63,524 nucleotides of DNA from Caldilineaceae bacterium (GTDB lineage Bacteria > Chloroflexota > Anaerolineae > Caldilineales > Caldilineaceae), in NCBI GenBank assembly GCA_023384495.1, contig JAHDWG010000001.1, forward strand, positions 1 to 63,524, in the 5' to 3' direction. Below, piece by piece: positions 1 through 9,933 of the stretch (position 1 is the stretch's first letter; each line of letters starts with the position of its first letter). Position numbers and translations under genes: made by a program. A model generated the notes under the pieces. That model searched no databases. It worked only from the letters and a program-made list of their open reading frames with translations, and was not told the DNA's origin.

Positions 1-531
1 ACCATTCGCAGCGGGCGGGGCCACGAGTTGACGCTCCACCACGGCGACCGATCCTGGCGCGACGACGACGGCCAGCTTGACGACGAAGACTGGGCGCAGG
101 GCGCGTTTGTGCTCAATTTGCCCTCGGGCGACATCTACACCACGGTGGTGGAAGAGGCGACAACCGGCTCGCTCTGGCTGGATCGCGCCGTCGGCGCGGT
201 GGATGTGACGCTCCACTTTGCGGAGGGGCGTATTGTCGAGATCGAAGCCGCCAGCGGAGCAGATGAGCTACAGGCGCTCTTTGCCCGCCACACCGGCGAA
301 CCGCGGCGCATCAGCCACATCGGCATCGGGCTCAACCCCTATCTGCACCAGCCAGTCGGGTGGACGCTGGTCGATGAGCACATCTACGGCCAGCTCTACT
401 TTGCCCTGGGCGAGAATCGCTACATGGGCGGGCAGAACGAATCCTCGCTCAATATGGACTTTGCGATCCCTCAAGCCACGTTGCTTGTCGATGGCAAGAC
501 CGTGGTGAGCCAAGGCGCCTTGGTGGTGTGA
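1..531 (+). CDS. M29-like aminopeptidase, C-terminal part (cut by window edge)
   Basis: The reading frame is open from base 1, so the gene begins upstream and only about 176 C-terminal residues are present. The segment reading IGIGLNP, then a DEHIYGQLYFALG stretch and a GGQNESSLNMDF stretch resembles the C-terminal metal-binding end of M29 (aminopeptidase T/AmpS) enzymes, where a final His/Asp-containing strand helps hold the two metal ions. Here the usual histidine before the final aspartate is replaced by asparagine (LNMDF). The family call rests on this pattern alone. A TTG at 28 is only an internal codon. The stop at 529-531 is 37 bp from the end of the convergent phosphoesterase gene. 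Confidence 0.55.
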   Translation, partial: TIRSGRGHELTLHHGDRSWRDDDGQLDDEDWAQGAFVLNLPSGDIYTTVVEEATTGSLWLDRAVGAVDVTLHFAEGRIVEIEAASGADELQALFARHTGEPRRISHIGIGLNPYLHQPVGWTLVDEHIYGQLYFALGENRYMGGQNESSLNMDFAIPQATLLVDGKTVVSQGALVV

Positions 532-568
532 GAGGGCGCTAATCCACGAGCCGCCGGCAAAGCACGCC

Positions 569-1522
569 CTACCGAAGGCTGATGCGCAGTTCCGCCCAGT
601 TTGGCTCACCCACGCGCCAGCCCTGGCCTTCGCCACTCTCTCGGCTCAGTTGGGCCAGCTCGGGCACGGGCAATTGATGCAGCCGCAATTGGGCCTCGCT
701 TGACGTCAACTCCAGGTTGAGCCACCCCAACGGGTATTCGATCACGGCGGGAGTCACTACGAAGAGACAACACCGTTCGCCAACGACAGTCCGGTGCACA
801 TCAAAACGGTGGGCATGACCCTGAAAGACGGCGCGTACGTTGCCATAGCGCGCCATGATCGCCAACACGGCGTCGGCGTTGCGGATGCCATAGAAGTGGG
901 GCGCCCAGGGGTTATGGTTGCCGGCCCACGAGCGTAACAATTGGTGACAAAAAAGCAACACCGGCTTGCCCCCCGCGGTCGCGAGCGCGTCTTCCAGTCG
1001 CAACAATTCCACATCACTTACCCAACCATATACCGGGTCGGCAGGCAAGGCAGCTTCGATCTGTTCGCGTGAGTGGCCTTGGGTATTAAGCAAAACGAGG
1101 CGCGCCATGGGGAGGTCGATGGTCACCCCCGTGCCCGACACCAGGCCCCAAAGCTGCTCGAAGTAAGACCAGTTGCCGCCACCGGGCGGGCAGTCATGGT
1201 TGCCGGGCAGGGCATAGGCAGCCGCCGATAGCCGCGAGAACTCCTGATGGACGCAGTTGAGCGCCGCGTAAAAGTCGGCGCCCGGCATCTGGAAATACCC
1301 CCCACCACAGGTGGCGTCCCCCAGGTGAAACACCAGGTCGGGTTTGAACACCTCTATTTCGGATAGCAGTGTGGCAAGCAACAGCTCTGAACAGGGCTGG
1401 AGTTGCAAGCTACCGTTTGAGCCATATTGACAGACGCCCGTATTCCAGAAGTGTGTATCGGTGCATAGGCCGATTTGGAAGCGTGTTGACCACATAGCGG
1501 CTGCACTATCCCCCTCACTCAT
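569..1522 (-). CDS. Calcineurin-like metallophosphoesterase
   Basis: A 317-residue protein with the metallophosphoesterase motif series in order: CTDTHFW near residue 20 (D-x-H), LGDATC, GNHDCPP, FCHQLL and GHAHR. These residues normally bind a two-metal centre that hydrolyses phosphoesters. No signal peptide is visible, so it is probably cytoplasmic. The substrate cannot be told; proteins of this shape include cyclic nucleotide and nucleotide phosphodiesterases. It is transcribed alone, convergent with the aminopeptidase. The ATG at 1522 is the only good start before the conserved first motif. Confidence 0.85.
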   Translation of the reverse strand: MSEGDSAAAMWSTRFQIGLCTDTHFWNTGVCQYGSNGSLQLQPCSELLLATLLSEIEVFKPDLVFHLGDATCGGGYFQMPGADFYAALNCVHQEFSRLSAAAYALPGNHDCPPGGGNWSYFEQLWGLVSGTGVTIDLPMARLVLLNTQGHSREQIEAALPADPVYGWVSDVELLRLEDALATAGGKPVLLFCHQLLRSWAGNHNPWAPHFYGIRNADAVLAIMARYGNVRAVFQGHAHRFDVHRTVVGERCCLFVVTPAVIEYPLGWLNLELTSSEAQLRLHQLPVPELAQLSRESGEGQGWRVGEPNWAELRISLR

Positions 1523-1621
1523 GCTAAAGCTGCAATCCTCGAAACGATGTCAACCCCAGTTGTGACCTGTGTATACTCATGTACACACGGGCGAAACACC
1601 ATGTGGTATCGGGGGAGTTAG

Positions 1622-2434
1622 CTAGGGTGCGGCCACAAACCACCGCTCCTCCAGGGTGTTGAGCACACCCTGGTCGCGCAACGCTTGCAGCGCGCGCTCC
1701 ACTTGCTCGGGCAATACGTTGTCGGTCATGGGCATGACAATCACATAGGGATTGTCCTCCAGCACCGGACCTACGGCCCTCAGGTGGGCGCCATTCGCCT
1801 GCGCCTGCCGCAGGGTGATGTTGTCAACCAGCAGCGCATCAAGCGTGGGGTCGGCCAATAGCGCCTGAAGCGCTTCGTCGGGCGTGGGGAACTGCGCCAG
1901 GTGGATGGTCGGCTCGTCGCGCTGGAGCCGCCGCCCCACCATGTCGCCCATGCTGCCCCACTCGACAGCCACCACGCGCCCGGCCAGCTCTTCGATGGCA
2001 GTGAGCGGCGAATCGCTGCGCACGGCCAGATGGATGCCAGCTTCAAAGTAGGGGGTCGAGAAGCGAACATCGCGCGTGAGCCGGGGGTCATATGGATACG
2101 CGCTCACCACACTGTCGATCTGCCCGGTGCGCACGGCGTCGAGCAGGCTGTCAAAACCAATGGCGACGATTTCCACATCCAGGCCCCACTGGGCTGCGAT
2201 CTCATGCGCCAGATCCACATCAAAACCAACAGGCTGCCCCTGTTCGTCCAGTTGCTCAAAGGGGGGGAAGCTAGGGTCCAGCCCCACCCGCCAGGCGCCC
2301 CGCTGCTGCATGGCCTGCCACGTGCGGTCGCGCGCCGAGAAGAGTTGCAGCCCACGTTCTCCCCCGGCCAGGGCGATGAGCAGCGCGGCCAGCGCCAGCC
2401 CCACAATCGCCCACCCAATGCGTCTGGATGTCAT
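1622..2434 (-). CDS. Extracellular solute-binding protein, family 3
   Basis: 270 residues. An N-terminal hydrophobic segment (residues about 7-24) would export or anchor the protein. The rest follows the amino-acid-binding (SBP_bac_3) fold: WRVGLDPSFPPFEQLD, then GFDVDLAHEIA, DAVRTGQIDSVVSAYPYDP and FSTPYFEAGIHLAV. Such proteins deliver polar amino acids or similar small molecules to ABC importers, but no permease or ATPase gene lies nearby, so it may be sensory or serve a distant transporter. Its ATG overlaps the stop of the preceding glycoside-hydrolase-like gene by four bases (ATGA), so translation is probably coupled. Confidence 0.85.
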   Translation of the reverse strand: MTSRRIGWAIVGLALAALLIALAGGERGLQLFSARDRTWQAMQQRGAWRVGLDPSFPPFEQLDEQGQPVGFDVDLAHEIAAQWGLDVEIVAIGFDSLLDAVRTGQIDSVVSAYPYDPRLTRDVRFSTPYFEAGIHLAVRSDSPLTAIEELAGRVVAVEWGSMGDMVGRRLQRDEPTIHLAQFPTPDEALQALLADPTLDALLVDNITLRQAQANGAHLRAVGPVLEDNPYVIVMPMTDNVLPEQVERALQALRDQGVLNTLEERWFVAAP

Positions 2435-3561
2435 GGCGCCACCTCACCGGCGGCATAGCGCTGCACCTCGGTGTAGATGGGCTTGGGCTCAAAATCCGTT
2501 CGCACAAAGGTGTAATAGTCCTGGTACGACTTAGCGTCCCACGGGTAGCGGAAGGCCCAAAACGCCAGCGCCTCGAGCCAGGGCCACTCCTGTTGTGCGA
2601 TCTCGTAGGCGCGGATCGTGTTGGCGATGCGCTGGCCAGGGCGTACCGCTCTCGTCCAGCGGGGGTGGTCATTCCAGCCGGCCTCGGTGATCATGGCGCT
2701 CTTGTGGCCATCACCATTGGCCTCCATGACCGCCCGCAACAATTCGGCGCGACGGAAGTTGATCAGATCCGCTGCCGGCGCTTCGTCGGCGTCGAAATAC
2801 CAGCCATAGGCATGGATCGCCAAAATGTCAAAGTACGAGGCGGCGCCAGCGTCGTACATCCGCTGCAGATAGACGAGATCGTTCATGCCGTCCGGGCTGC
2901 CGGGGGGGGCCAGCGTCGGGGCCAGCGCGCCCGCCAACACCTGCACCTCAGGGTTAGCCGCCTTGATGGCCGGGTAGACCATGCGCAACATGGCTACATA
3001 TTTGTCCACCTCAACCGGTTCGTAGCCCCACTCCAGGCTGAGGTTTGGCTCATTCCAGACGATCACATAGGCCACTTTGCCGGCGTAACGCTCGACAAAT
3101 TTGGCGGCAAAATCGGCAAAATCGCCAAAGCGCTCCTCATCCAGATAGAGCGGCGTCGTGCCCCTGGGGCGCGCCCACTCGGGCACAAAGCCCAGCCGGG
3201 CAATGACGGTAAGCCCCTGGCGGTTGGCGTGCTCGATCACCAGGTCGGCGTGAACCCAGTTGTAGCGCCCGCGGGTCTCCTCAATGTAGGCCCACGGAAA
3301 GTATTCGACGATCCACGGTGCGCCCATTTCGCGCACCATTTCCAGCGAACGCTTGATCTTCCACGGCTCCACCTCATCGGTGAGACGGGTATGCACCCCC
3401 ATCTTGGGGTTGACTGTCGTTACCGTACGCTGGGGCCCCAGCGGCGCAACAGAACGGGTTTGCCAACGGATCACCGCAAAGGTGGCGGCCCCGCCCACAA
3501 CCAACAGAACCGCCAAAATCGTCAGCCAACGGGAACGCCGCAATGGGAGACGGCTACGCAT
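2431..3561 (-). CDS. Membrane-anchored clan GH-A glycoside-hydrolase-like protein
   Basis: 376 residues from the ATG at 3561. An in-frame GTG at 3573 is a possible alternative. Residues about 12-32 form one membrane segment, leaving a large outside domain. The domain shows TIM-barrel glycosidase features: IVEYFPWAYIEETRGRYNW, then VWNEPN with a likely acid/base Glu at 171, and ITEAGWND with a likely nucleophile Glu at 293. The two glutamates at barrel-strand ends are the clan GH-A hallmark; the exact family (GH39 or GH5-like) and substrate are not resolved. The downstream solute-binding protein is translationally coupled, which suggests sensing or uptake linked to this protein. Confidence 0.75.
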   Translation of the reverse strand: MRSRLPLRRSRWLTILAVLLVVGGAATFAVIRWQTRSVAPLGPQRTVTTVNPKMGVHTRLTDEVEPWKIKRSLEMVREMGAPWIVEYFPWAYIEETRGRYNWVHADLVIEHANRQGLTVIARLGFVPEWARPRGTTPLYLDEERFGDFADFAAKFVERYAGKVAYVIVWNEPNLSLEWGYEPVEVDKYVAMLRMVYPAIKAANPEVQVLAGALAPTLAPPGSPDGMNDLVYLQRMYDAGAASYFDILAIHAYGWYFDADEAPAADLINFRRAELLRAVMEANGDGHKSAMITEAGWNDHPRWTRAVRPGQRIANTIRAYEIAQQEWPWLEALAFWAFRYPWDAKSYQDYYTFVRTDFEPKPIYTEVQRYAAGEVAP

Positions 3562-4041
3562 GATTCGATGCACGATGGTGATTGCAGCTCCTACAAGATG
3601 ACCTTTGCGCCTATCCGTACATTCTGCGTCAATCTGAGCAGCCAGGCGACGTATCACGCCTGCAACCAGTTACGGATTGGCTCTTTTCGCTGCAATGATT
3701 ATAACCATCTTACGCTTTACCGCATCTTTGCCCCATCTATTGGTCGATGGTGTTGGTCAACGGCGTCGGCGAATGAAACGCCGGTTGTTGGAAAGTGATG
3801 GGTAAGCAAGCGTCAAAAGCTCCAACCAAGCGGGGGTGGATTACGCCGCCCTGACGATGCCTATAGTATAATGAGTTTTGACGAAGAAGTCGTCTGGCAA
3901 ATGTTGCAATATTCTGTCATTCATTACTTGCTTTACTGCAATCTTGGTAAACAGGGGATATAGGTAGGTGATTGAACAGCATAATGTTCCCTGCCTACCT
4001 ATTCAACGAAGGGTTGCGGTCGTATGTAAAAGGGTGTGGGC
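3562..4041. other. Divergent intergenic region
   Basis: 480 bp between the minus-strand glycoside-hydrolase-like gene and the plus-strand M50 protease, so promoters for both must lie here. A TATAAT at about 3867-3872 has no good -35 partner on the plus strand. A nested hairpin lies at 3960-4002. No coding potential is convincing in either strand. Confidence 0.5.
3960..4002. promoter_or_regulatory. Nested inverted repeat upstream of the M50 gene
   Basis: Outer arms ATAGGTAGG (3960-3968) and CCTACCTAT (3994-4002) are perfect 9-bp complements. Inside them GAACA (3974-3978) pairs with TGTTC (3985-3989). The element ends 39 bp before the protease ATG, so it could be a leader hairpin or an operator. 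No T-tract follows, so it is not a classical terminator. Confidence 0.5.
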
Positions 4042-4755
4042 ATGTTTTCTAATTCTCCGGGCCGTGGTTGGAATTCTTTGACACCGTTTCAGAAGATCGC
4101 CATTGCAGTGGTGGGGCTGCTGCTGCTCTATTTCTTCATCACCAGCGTCGGCAGTGGCTTTCTCAGCCCTGGTCGCCTATTGGCGGTGGCGGCCATCCTG
4201 CTGATCGCGCTGCCCGTCCATGAATTTGCCCATGCGGCCATGGCCGTCGCGCTGGGTGACCCCACGCCCCTGCGGCAGGGGCGCTACACGCTCAACCCGC
4301 TCGCTCATCTGGACCCCATCGGCTCGCTCATGATCCTGCTTGTGGGCTTTGGCTGGGCGCGCCCCGTCCAGTGGAACCCACGCAACATCACGGTGGATCA
4401 CAACCTGGGCGTCATCCTGGTGGCGGCAGCCGGCCCGATCAGCAACCTCTTGCTGGCGTTGCTTGCGGTGCTGTTGATCCGCTTTGGCCTGGGCGCCGAC
4501 GCCATCAGCGGTCCCTTTCTGGCCTTTTTTATCCAGATCAACGTGCTGCTCTTTGTATTTAACCTGATTCCGATTCCTCCGCTCGACGGTTCGCATATCC
4601 TTTTTGCACTGTTGCCCTTCGATACCTATAACCTGCGTATGCAGTTGAGCCAGTATGGCTTTTTGTTGCTCTTTGCCGTCATTTTCTTGGCCCCCAGTTT
4701 GATCCGCGCGCCGGCGAGTGCGATCACCGGCATGCTCTTCCGCCTGGCGCAATGA
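4042..4755 (+). CDS. Site-2 protease family (M50) membrane metalloprotease
   Basis: 237 residues with about six membrane segments. The zinc motif HEFAH sits at residues 60-64 inside a hydrophobic segment, and the second motif IPPLDGSHI supplies Asp182 as the third ligand. The compact form without PDZ or CBS domains resembles the YwhC/FAM branch of site-2 proteases, which cut substrates within the membrane. ATG 4042 is preferred over GTG 4036 because AAGGG lies 7 bases before it. The stop overlaps the ATG of the HD-domain gene by four bases, so the two are translationally coupled. Confidence 0.88.
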   Translation: MFSNSPGRGWNSLTPFQKIAIAVVGLLLLYFFITSVGSGFLSPGRLLAVAAILLIALPVHEFAHAAMAVALGDPTPLRQGRYTLNPLAHLDPIGSLMILLVGFGWARPVQWNPRNITVDHNLGVILVAAAGPISNLLLALLAVLLIRFGLGADAISGPFLAFFIQINVLLFVFNLIPIPPLDGSHILFALLPFDTYNLRMQLSQYGFLLLFAVIFLAPSLIRAPASAITGMLFRLAQ

Positions 4756-5306
4756 TGCAGTCTCTACGCGGGGCGCTGCCCTACCGGCTAAGACAGTTCA
4801 TGAATGGTCTGCGCGCAGAGGTCAGCGCGGCCGAGCAGGCGATCGTGGCCGCACACTTGCCCCCGGCGGCGTATGCGCTCTTCCAGCAGATGCCCGCCGA
4901 CGCCCAGCGCCATAGCCTCAATGTGTTGGCCACCATCCAGGCTGCCGGGGTTGCAGACGCCGATCTGGCTGTCGCCGCGCTCTTGCACGACGTAGGCAAG
5001 GTGGCCGCGGCGCAGGCAGGCCATCCGCTCAACCTCTGGTGGCGCGGCCCCCTCGTACTATTAGAACTCGGCGCGCCCTGGCTGTTACGGCGGCTGGCGG
5101 CGCCCAACCCGCGCGGTGGCTGGCGCTATCTGCTACACGTCCATTTGGAACACCCAGCCATCGGCGCAGCCTGGGCCGAGCAGGCGGGCTGTTCGCCACT
5201 GGCCTGCTGGCTCATTGGCCACCACCAGGCTCGGCCAGCCCCCGTTGCGTCCCCCCAGGCGTTGACCCTGTTGCACGCGCTCCAAAAGGCGGATGACCGG
5301 CACTGA
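4752..5306 (+). CDS. HD-domain protein, putative phosphohydrolase
   Basis: 184 residues. The core HD motif is LLHDVGK with His79-Asp80, with a later HHQ at the end of the helical domain, as in HD-superfamily metal-dependent phosphohydrolases. Substrates in the family include nucleotides and cyclic dinucleotides; none can be inferred here. It starts inside the stop of the M50 gene, and its stop lies 13 bp before the next ATG, so it belongs to the same transcription unit. Confidence 0.8.
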   Translation: MMQSLRGALPYRLRQFMNGLRAEVSAAEQAIVAAHLPPAAYALFQQMPADAQRHSLNVLATIQAAGVADADLAVAALLHDVGKVAAAQAGHPLNLWWRGPLVLLELGAPWLLRRLAAPNPRGGWRYLLHVHLEHPAIGAAWAEQAGCSPLACWLIGHHQARPAPVASPQALTLLHALQKADDRH

Positions 5307-5319
5307 TGAAGGAGTTGTC

Positions 5320-6312
5320 ATGTCCAAACCTGTGATCGCCATTATCGGACTCAATGTGGTGGGGGCCAGCATTGGCCTTGCCTTGCAGCGCCAGCCGGGC
5401 AATTTTGAGATTGTCGGGCACGACCGTGATCTGGAAGTGGCGCAAGGCGCGCGCCGGCAGGGGGCCGTCCAGCGCACCGAATGGAACCTGCACAGTGCGT
5501 GCGACCGCGCCGACATGATCGTGTTGGCCGTACCGCTGACCGAACTGCGCGACCTGTTAGCCCACATTGGCCCCGACCTGCAACCCGAAACGCTCCTCTT
5601 TCTGGCCGTGGATGTGCTCCAACCGGCGCTCGAACTGGCCGCGGCCCAACTGCCCCCACAGGCGCACGTCGTTGCCGGCCACCCCATCCTCACGGGGATT
5701 GGCGGCGCGCTGACCGCGCGCGCCGATCTCTTTGATGATGTTACCTTTTGTCTGACTGCCGGCGTTGAGACGGAGCCCAAAGCCATGCAACTGGCGAGCG
5801 ACCTGGTCGAGCGGATTGGCGCCAAGCCCTTTTTTGTCGACGCCCACGAGCATGACGGTCTCATGGCCGGGGTGGAGCAGTTGCCGCAACTGATGGCCGC
5901 CATGCTGGTGCAACTCAATGCCTCATCACCGGCGTGGCGCGAGGGCAAGCGGCTGGCTGGTCGCCAGTTTGCGCAGAGCACCGAGCTGGGCGACAGCGCG
6001 CAACAGTTGTTCGACGCCTGGCAAGGCAATCGGGCCAACTTGCTCGTGCGGCTGGCGCAGCTGCGCGACATGGTGGAAGAGTGGCAGACCTTGCTCGCCG
6101 CCGAACCGCCTGCCGATGGGCAACACCCACTATACGCGCAGCTAGACGAGGTGGTCACCGAGCGGTTGCGCTGGGAGGGCCAGGTGATCCTCAAGCAGTG
6201 GGATGATGCGCCCAAGCCCGAACGGGTGGAAGCGCGCGGCATGTTCCAACAGATGTTCTTTGGCGGCCTCATGGGGCGGCGAGGTGGCCCGGGCGACAAA
6301 GAGAAACGGTGA
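5320..6312 (+). CDS. Prephenate dehydrogenase-like NAD(P)-binding protein
   Basis: 330 residues. The N-terminal dinucleotide-binding motif is [13 protein letters not shown], followed by [13 protein letters not shown] and [15 protein letters not shown], which follow the TyrA pattern (the conserved H-P segment after the Rossmann fold). TyrA enzymes oxidise prephenate or arogenate in tyrosine synthesis. The C-terminal helical half is divergent and no other aromatic pathway gene is near, so the precise substrate is uncertain. ATG 5320 is chosen because GAAGGAG lies just upstream. The stop overlaps the next gene's GTG start. Confidence 0.7.
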   Translation: MSKPVIAIIGLNVVGASIGLALQRQPGNFEIVGHDRDLEVAQGARRQGAVQRTEWNLHSACDRADMIVLAVPLTELRDLLAHIGPDLQPETLLFLAVDVLQPALELAAAQLPPQAHVVAGHPILTGIGGALTARADLFDDVTFCLTAGVETEPKAMQLASDLVERIGAKPFFVDAHEHDGLMAGVEQLPQLMAAMLVQLNASSPAWREGKRLAGRQFAQSTELGDSAQQLFDAWQGNRANLLVRLAQLRDMVEEWQTLLAAEPPADGQHPLYAQLDEVVTERLRWEGQVILKQWDDAPKPERVEARGMFQQMFFGGLMGRRGGPGDKEKR

Positions 6313-7328
6313 TCACGCACCCGGCCATTCACCCATTCAACGCACCACCAACCAGAGCGAATCTCTTGCGTAAGCTGATCATCCAGATCCCCTGTTACAA
6401 CGAGGCCGCCACCCTGCCACAGACGGTAGCGGATCTGCCGCGGTCGCTGCCAGGGGTCGATTGCATCGAATACCTGGTCATTGACGACGGCAGCAAAGAT
6501 AATACGGCAGCTGTAGCCGAGGCGTTGGGGGTGCATCATGTGGTCCGGCTGCCCCACAACATGGGGCTGGCGCAGGCCTTTGCCGCCGGGCTCGAGGCCA
6601 GCATCCTACGCCAGGCGGACATTATTGTCAACACCGATGCCGACAACCAATACAGCGGGGCCGACATTCAGCAGTTGATCGAGCCGATTTTGCAGGGCAG
6701 GGCCGAGCTGGTGGTGGGCGACCGTGATGTGGCGACTGTGCCCGAATTTTCGTGGCTCAAACGGCAGTTGCAGCGGTTGGGCAGTTGGGTGATCTCACAG
6801 GCCGCCGCCATGAATGTGCCCGACGCCACCAGTGGGTTCCGCGCCTATACACGCGAGGCGGCGTTGCGCACGTTGGTGCTCAGCGACTATTCGTACACGC
6901 TGGAGACGCTGATCCAGGCCGGCGCCCGGCATTTGGCCGTGGCGCATGTGCCAGTGCGCACCAACGCGCCCACGCGGCCGTCTCGCCTCATGCGCAGCAT
7001 CCCCCACTATCTCTCGCATTCCGGCGTCACGATCCTGCGGGCGTATACGCTCTATCGCCCGCTGCGCGTATTTCTCATGCTGGGGTTGATCGCCATCGCC
7101 GGCGGGGTGGCGCTGGGCGCGCGCTTCCTCTATTTCTTTCTCATGGGCAGCGGGAGTGGGCACATCCAATCCTTGATCCTGGCCGCGATCCTGCTCATTG
7201 TGGGTTTTCAGGTGGTGCTCATCGGCGTGGTGGCGGACCTGATCGGCTTCAACCGCAAGATACTCGAAGAGATCCTCTACCGGCTGCGCAAGGTGGAAGG
7301 CAAGCGCCGCCCGGGCCAGCCCGATTGA
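6309..7328 (+). CDS. Glycosyltransferase family 2, membrane-anchored
   Basis: 339 residues from a GTG that overlaps the preceding TGA (GTGA). The GT2 fold is clear: [31 protein letters not shown] and [10 protein letters not shown] with the nucleotide-sugar-binding D110-x-D112. Two membrane helices lie at about residues 255-320, as in dolichyl-phosphate or undecaprenyl-phosphate sugar synthases of the DPM1/GtrB type. It likely loads a sugar on a lipid carrier or onto a growing glycan. It opens a run of four same-strand glycan genes (flippase, pyruvyl transferase, GT4). Confidence 0.88.
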   Translation: MITHPAIHPFNAPPTRANLLRKLIIQIPCYNEAATLPQTVADLPRSLPGVDCIEYLVIDDGSKDNTAAVAEALGVHHVVRLPHNMGLAQAFAAGLEASILRQADIIVNTDADNQYSGADIQQLIEPILQGRAELVVGDRDVATVPEFSWLKRQLQRLGSWVISQAAAMNVPDATSGFRAYTREAALRTLVLSDYSYTLETLIQAGARHLAVAHVPVRTNAPTRPSRLMRSIPHYLSHSGVTILRAYTLYRPLRVFLMLGLIAIAGGVALGARFLYFFLMGSGSGHIQSLILAAILLIVGFQVVLIGVVADLIGFNRKILEEILYRLRKVEGKRRPGQPD

Positions 7329-7344
7329 CCGAGGTGATCCCCTA

Positions 7345-8595
7345 ATGGCGCATGGAGGACGGCTGGCGCAGAAGCTGACGGCGCAGCTCTCCGCAACTGT
7401 GCTGGAGCGGTTTTTGCAGGCGGCGGCGCTGATCTTGATTGCCCGCCAGGTGGGTCCAGCTGCATTCGGCCAATTCGCCGCCTGCCTTGCCCTCACCAAG
7501 ATCCTCTCAATCGGGTTTGGGCTGGGGCTCGACATCTGGCTGCTGCGCAATGGTTTCCGCACCGGCGACTATGCGCGCCTGGCGCAACAGGCGACAACAT
7601 GCCTGGCGTTGCGCGCCGGGTTGGGCCTACTCTGGCTGGGCGGCATCATCGTATTGGCGCCCTGGCTCGACCCTGCCGCCTATCCGCCCGATCTATTGAT
7701 GGTCACGGCCCTGGCCGTCTGGTTTGAAGAAATCGCCAACATCGTCTGGAGCACCTTCAAGGCCGCGCTACAGAACCAGACGCTGCTTAAATTCATCACC
7801 GTGGCGCAGGCAGCCTCGGTCGGCCTGACCCTGTTGCTGATCGCGCTGGGCGTCCGTGCGGTGATGGTCTATGCCGTGGCGATTGCTATGGTGACTGGTC
7901 TGCACGCAGCGGTGGCCGTCGTCTGGCAGTTGCGGACTTTTGGGTGGCAGTGGCGCCCAGAAACGCTCCGACCCATCCTGCGCGAGACCGTACCCTTCGG
8001 CTTGTCGGCTGGGCTGGCCATGGTCTATGGTCGGGCGGACATTGCGTTGGTGGCCTACTGGCTGGGTGAACAAGCCGCGGGCCTCTATTCGCCCGCGGTG
8101 TCGCTGGTGAACGCGCTCGCGCTGATCCCAACTGCGGTCTATTATGTGATGCTGCCACTGCTCAGCCAGGCCTATACCAGCGACGGAGCCCGCGCCGAGA
8201 TGCTCGCCAATCGCTTTCGGTTTGCCAGCACAGGGCTGGGGCTGCTCTTTGGCGCCGCGGTGGCGCTGATTGCCCAGCCGCTGGTCTATCTCTTGTTTGG
8301 GCCGGCTTTTACCGACACAGGCCGTGTGTTGGCATTGCTCGGTGGCGTCTTGGCTGCGCGCTTTGTCTCCATGACGCTGGCGACTTCGGTGGTCGCCGTC
8401 GGCTTGCAGGGCCAACGTGTTGCCATTCAGGCCGGCGTGGCGCTGCTCAACATCGCGCTCAACGTGTGGGTCATCCCACGGTGGGGGTTGATGGGTGTGG
8501 CCGGCGTCTATGTCTTCACCGAGTGGGTATTGGTGGCGGGTTATGCGGCGTTGGTTTGGGCATGGCGACGAAATCCTTCCACCGTCGCCACATAA
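7345..8595 (+). CDS. Oligosaccharide flippase (Wzx/MOP family)
   Basis: 416 residues, about 12 membrane helices. The N-terminal stretch FLQAAALILIARQVGPAAFG and the SLVNALALIPTAVYYVMLPLL segment are typical of polysaccharide-biosynthesis MOP exporters, which flip lipid-linked oligosaccharides across the inner membrane. GAGGTGAT lies a few bases before ATG 7345. It sits between two glycosyl-transfer genes, consistent with export of the glycan they build. Confidence 0.88.
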   Translation: MAHGGRLAQKLTAQLSATVLERFLQAAALILIARQVGPAAFGQFAACLALTKILSIGFGLGLDIWLLRNGFRTGDYARLAQQATTCLALRAGLGLLWLGGIIVLAPWLDPAAYPPDLLMVTALAVWFEEIANIVWSTFKAALQNQTLLKFITVAQAASVGLTLLLIALGVRAVMVYAVAIAMVTGLHAAVAVVWQLRTFGWQWRPETLRPILRETVPFGLSAGLAMVYGRADIALVAYWLGEQAAGLYSPAVSLVNALALIPTAVYYVMLPLLSQAYTSDGARAEMLANRFRFASTGLGLLFGAAVALIAQPLVYLLFGPAFTDTGRVLALLGGVLAARFVSMTLATSVVAVGLQGQRVAIQAGVALLNIALNVWVIPRWGLMGVAGVYVFTEWVLVAGYAALVWAWRRNPSTVAT

Positions 8596-8607
8596 AATTG
8601 CCGCCAC

Positions 8608-9933
8608 ATGAAATTGTCTATGAAAATACTGCTCATCAATTTGCACTCCTCGCGTAACGCAGGCGACCATGTCTTGCTCGAAGTTGCGCTGCAACAGTTG
8701 CGCACGACCTTCCCTGGCTGCGCCATCACGCTGGCGATGAACGACCCGGCCAGCTACGCCCGGCGCGCAAACGCGGGCGACGAGCAGGTGGTGGATTCGT
8801 TCTTCGCCTGGTTCAAGCGCCCGGCGACATCGAAGCGGGGCGGGTGGCGGCGGCTCACGTTGTTGTGGTCGTTAGCCATGAGTCTGGTGGCGGCGCTGCT
8901 TTATCGGCTGCTGTGGCTGCGGGCAGATTGGATCGCGCCGGCGGCGCAGCGCCCGATTGTACGTTCGTATCTTGAGGCCGACTTGGTGGCAAGCTGCGCC
9001 GGCAACTACCTTTACAGCCGTGGCCACGCCGCGGGGCTGCCGCTGCTGGGGCCGCTCTTTGCCTTGTTCTATGCCTGGTTGGCCGGCAAGCCGCTGGTTC
9101 TGTTGCCACAGACGATAGGCCCGCTCTGGCGGCGCTGGGAACGGCTGCTCGTCCGCTGGATGCTGATGCGGGCGCAAGTGGTGCTCTTGCGCGACGCCAC
9201 CTCGGTGGAATTGATGGCGCGTATGAAAGTTCCCCCGGCGCGCTATCACCTGACGCCCGACATTGCCTTTTTGTATACGATTGACGACCCGGCGCCGGGT
9301 GATGGATTGCTGGCAAAGTATGGCGTCGACCCCGCGCGTGCCCGCCCGCTGTTGGGCGTAACGCTGATCGACTGGAGCGCGCAACACCCCCGCTTCAAGG
9401 GGCAGGCTCGCTACGAGGCCGCGGTGGCGGCGGCAATCCGCCACTTTGTCGAAACGCGCGGCGGAACAGCGCTCCTCTTTGCACAGGTCTGCGGCCCGAA
9501 TCGCGCCGATGACGACCGTGTGCCGGCGCGCCGGGTGCGGGCGCTGCTGGATGCGCCCCATCTGGCCGGTCGCATCATCGTCGTCGACGAGGAAGTTCGC
9601 GCGGCCACACTCAAGGCCGCCTATGGGCGGATGGATCTATTTTTGGGCAGCCGGCTGCATTCCAATATCTTTGCGCTGACTGAGCATGTGCCCGTGCTGG
9701 CCATCGCCTATCAGGACAAGACCTTCGGCGTGTTGCGCATGTTGGGTCTTGGTGAATGGGCGATCCGTATTGAAGCGGTGGATGATGCGCAGCTTATCAC
9801 CAAGATTCAACAATTGTGGGAAGAGCGCACACAACTACGCCGCCAAATCAAGGCAAACGTTGCCTCCTTGCAGGCGGAAGCCAGCCAGGCCCTGCACCGA
9901 GTGGAGATCGGCGGGCGGAGGGCGCACCCATGA
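8608..9933 (+). CDS. Polysaccharide pyruvyl transferase family protein
   Basis: 441 residues. The N-terminal NLHSSRNAGDHVLLEVAL and the C-terminal FLGSRLHSNIFALTEHVPVL are the two ends of the WcaK/CsaB-type fold. Family members add ketal pyruvate from phosphoenolpyruvate to a sugar of a cell-wall or exopolysaccharide. There are hydrophobic residues near 90-105, but no clear membrane anchor is needed. ATG 8608 or 8620 could both be starts. The stop overlaps the ATG of the GT4 gene (ATGA at 9930). Confidence 0.82.
   Translation: MKLSMKILLINLHSSRNAGDHVLLEVALQQLRTTFPGCAITLAMNDPASYARRANAGDEQVVDSFFAWFKRPATSKRGGWRRLTLLWSLAMSLVAALLYRLLWLRADWIAPAAQRPIVRSYLEADLVASCAGNYLYSRGHAAGLPLLGPLFALFYAWLAGKPLVLLPQTIGPLWRRWERLLVRWMLMRAQVVLLRDATSVELMARMKVPPARYHLTPDIAFLYTIDDPAPGDGLLAKYGVDPARARPLLGVTLIDWSAQHPRFKGQARYEAAVAAAIRHFVETRGGTALLFAQVCGPNRADDDRVPARRVRALLDAPHLAGRIIVVDEEVRAATLKAAYGRMDLFLGSRLHSNIFALTEHVPVLAIAYQDKTFGVLRMLGLGEWAIRIEAVDDAQLITKIQQLWEERTQLRRQIKANVASLQAEASQALHRVEIGGRRAHP

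Noticed and set aside
2428-3798. Long plus-strand frame of about 456 codons
   Set aside because: It is antisense to the glycoside-hydrolase-like gene and shows no domain or ribosome site.
5133-6557. Long minus-strand frame of about 474 codons
   Set aside because: Antisense to the prephenate-dehydrogenase-like gene; composition is Ser/Arg-rich as expected for a shadow.
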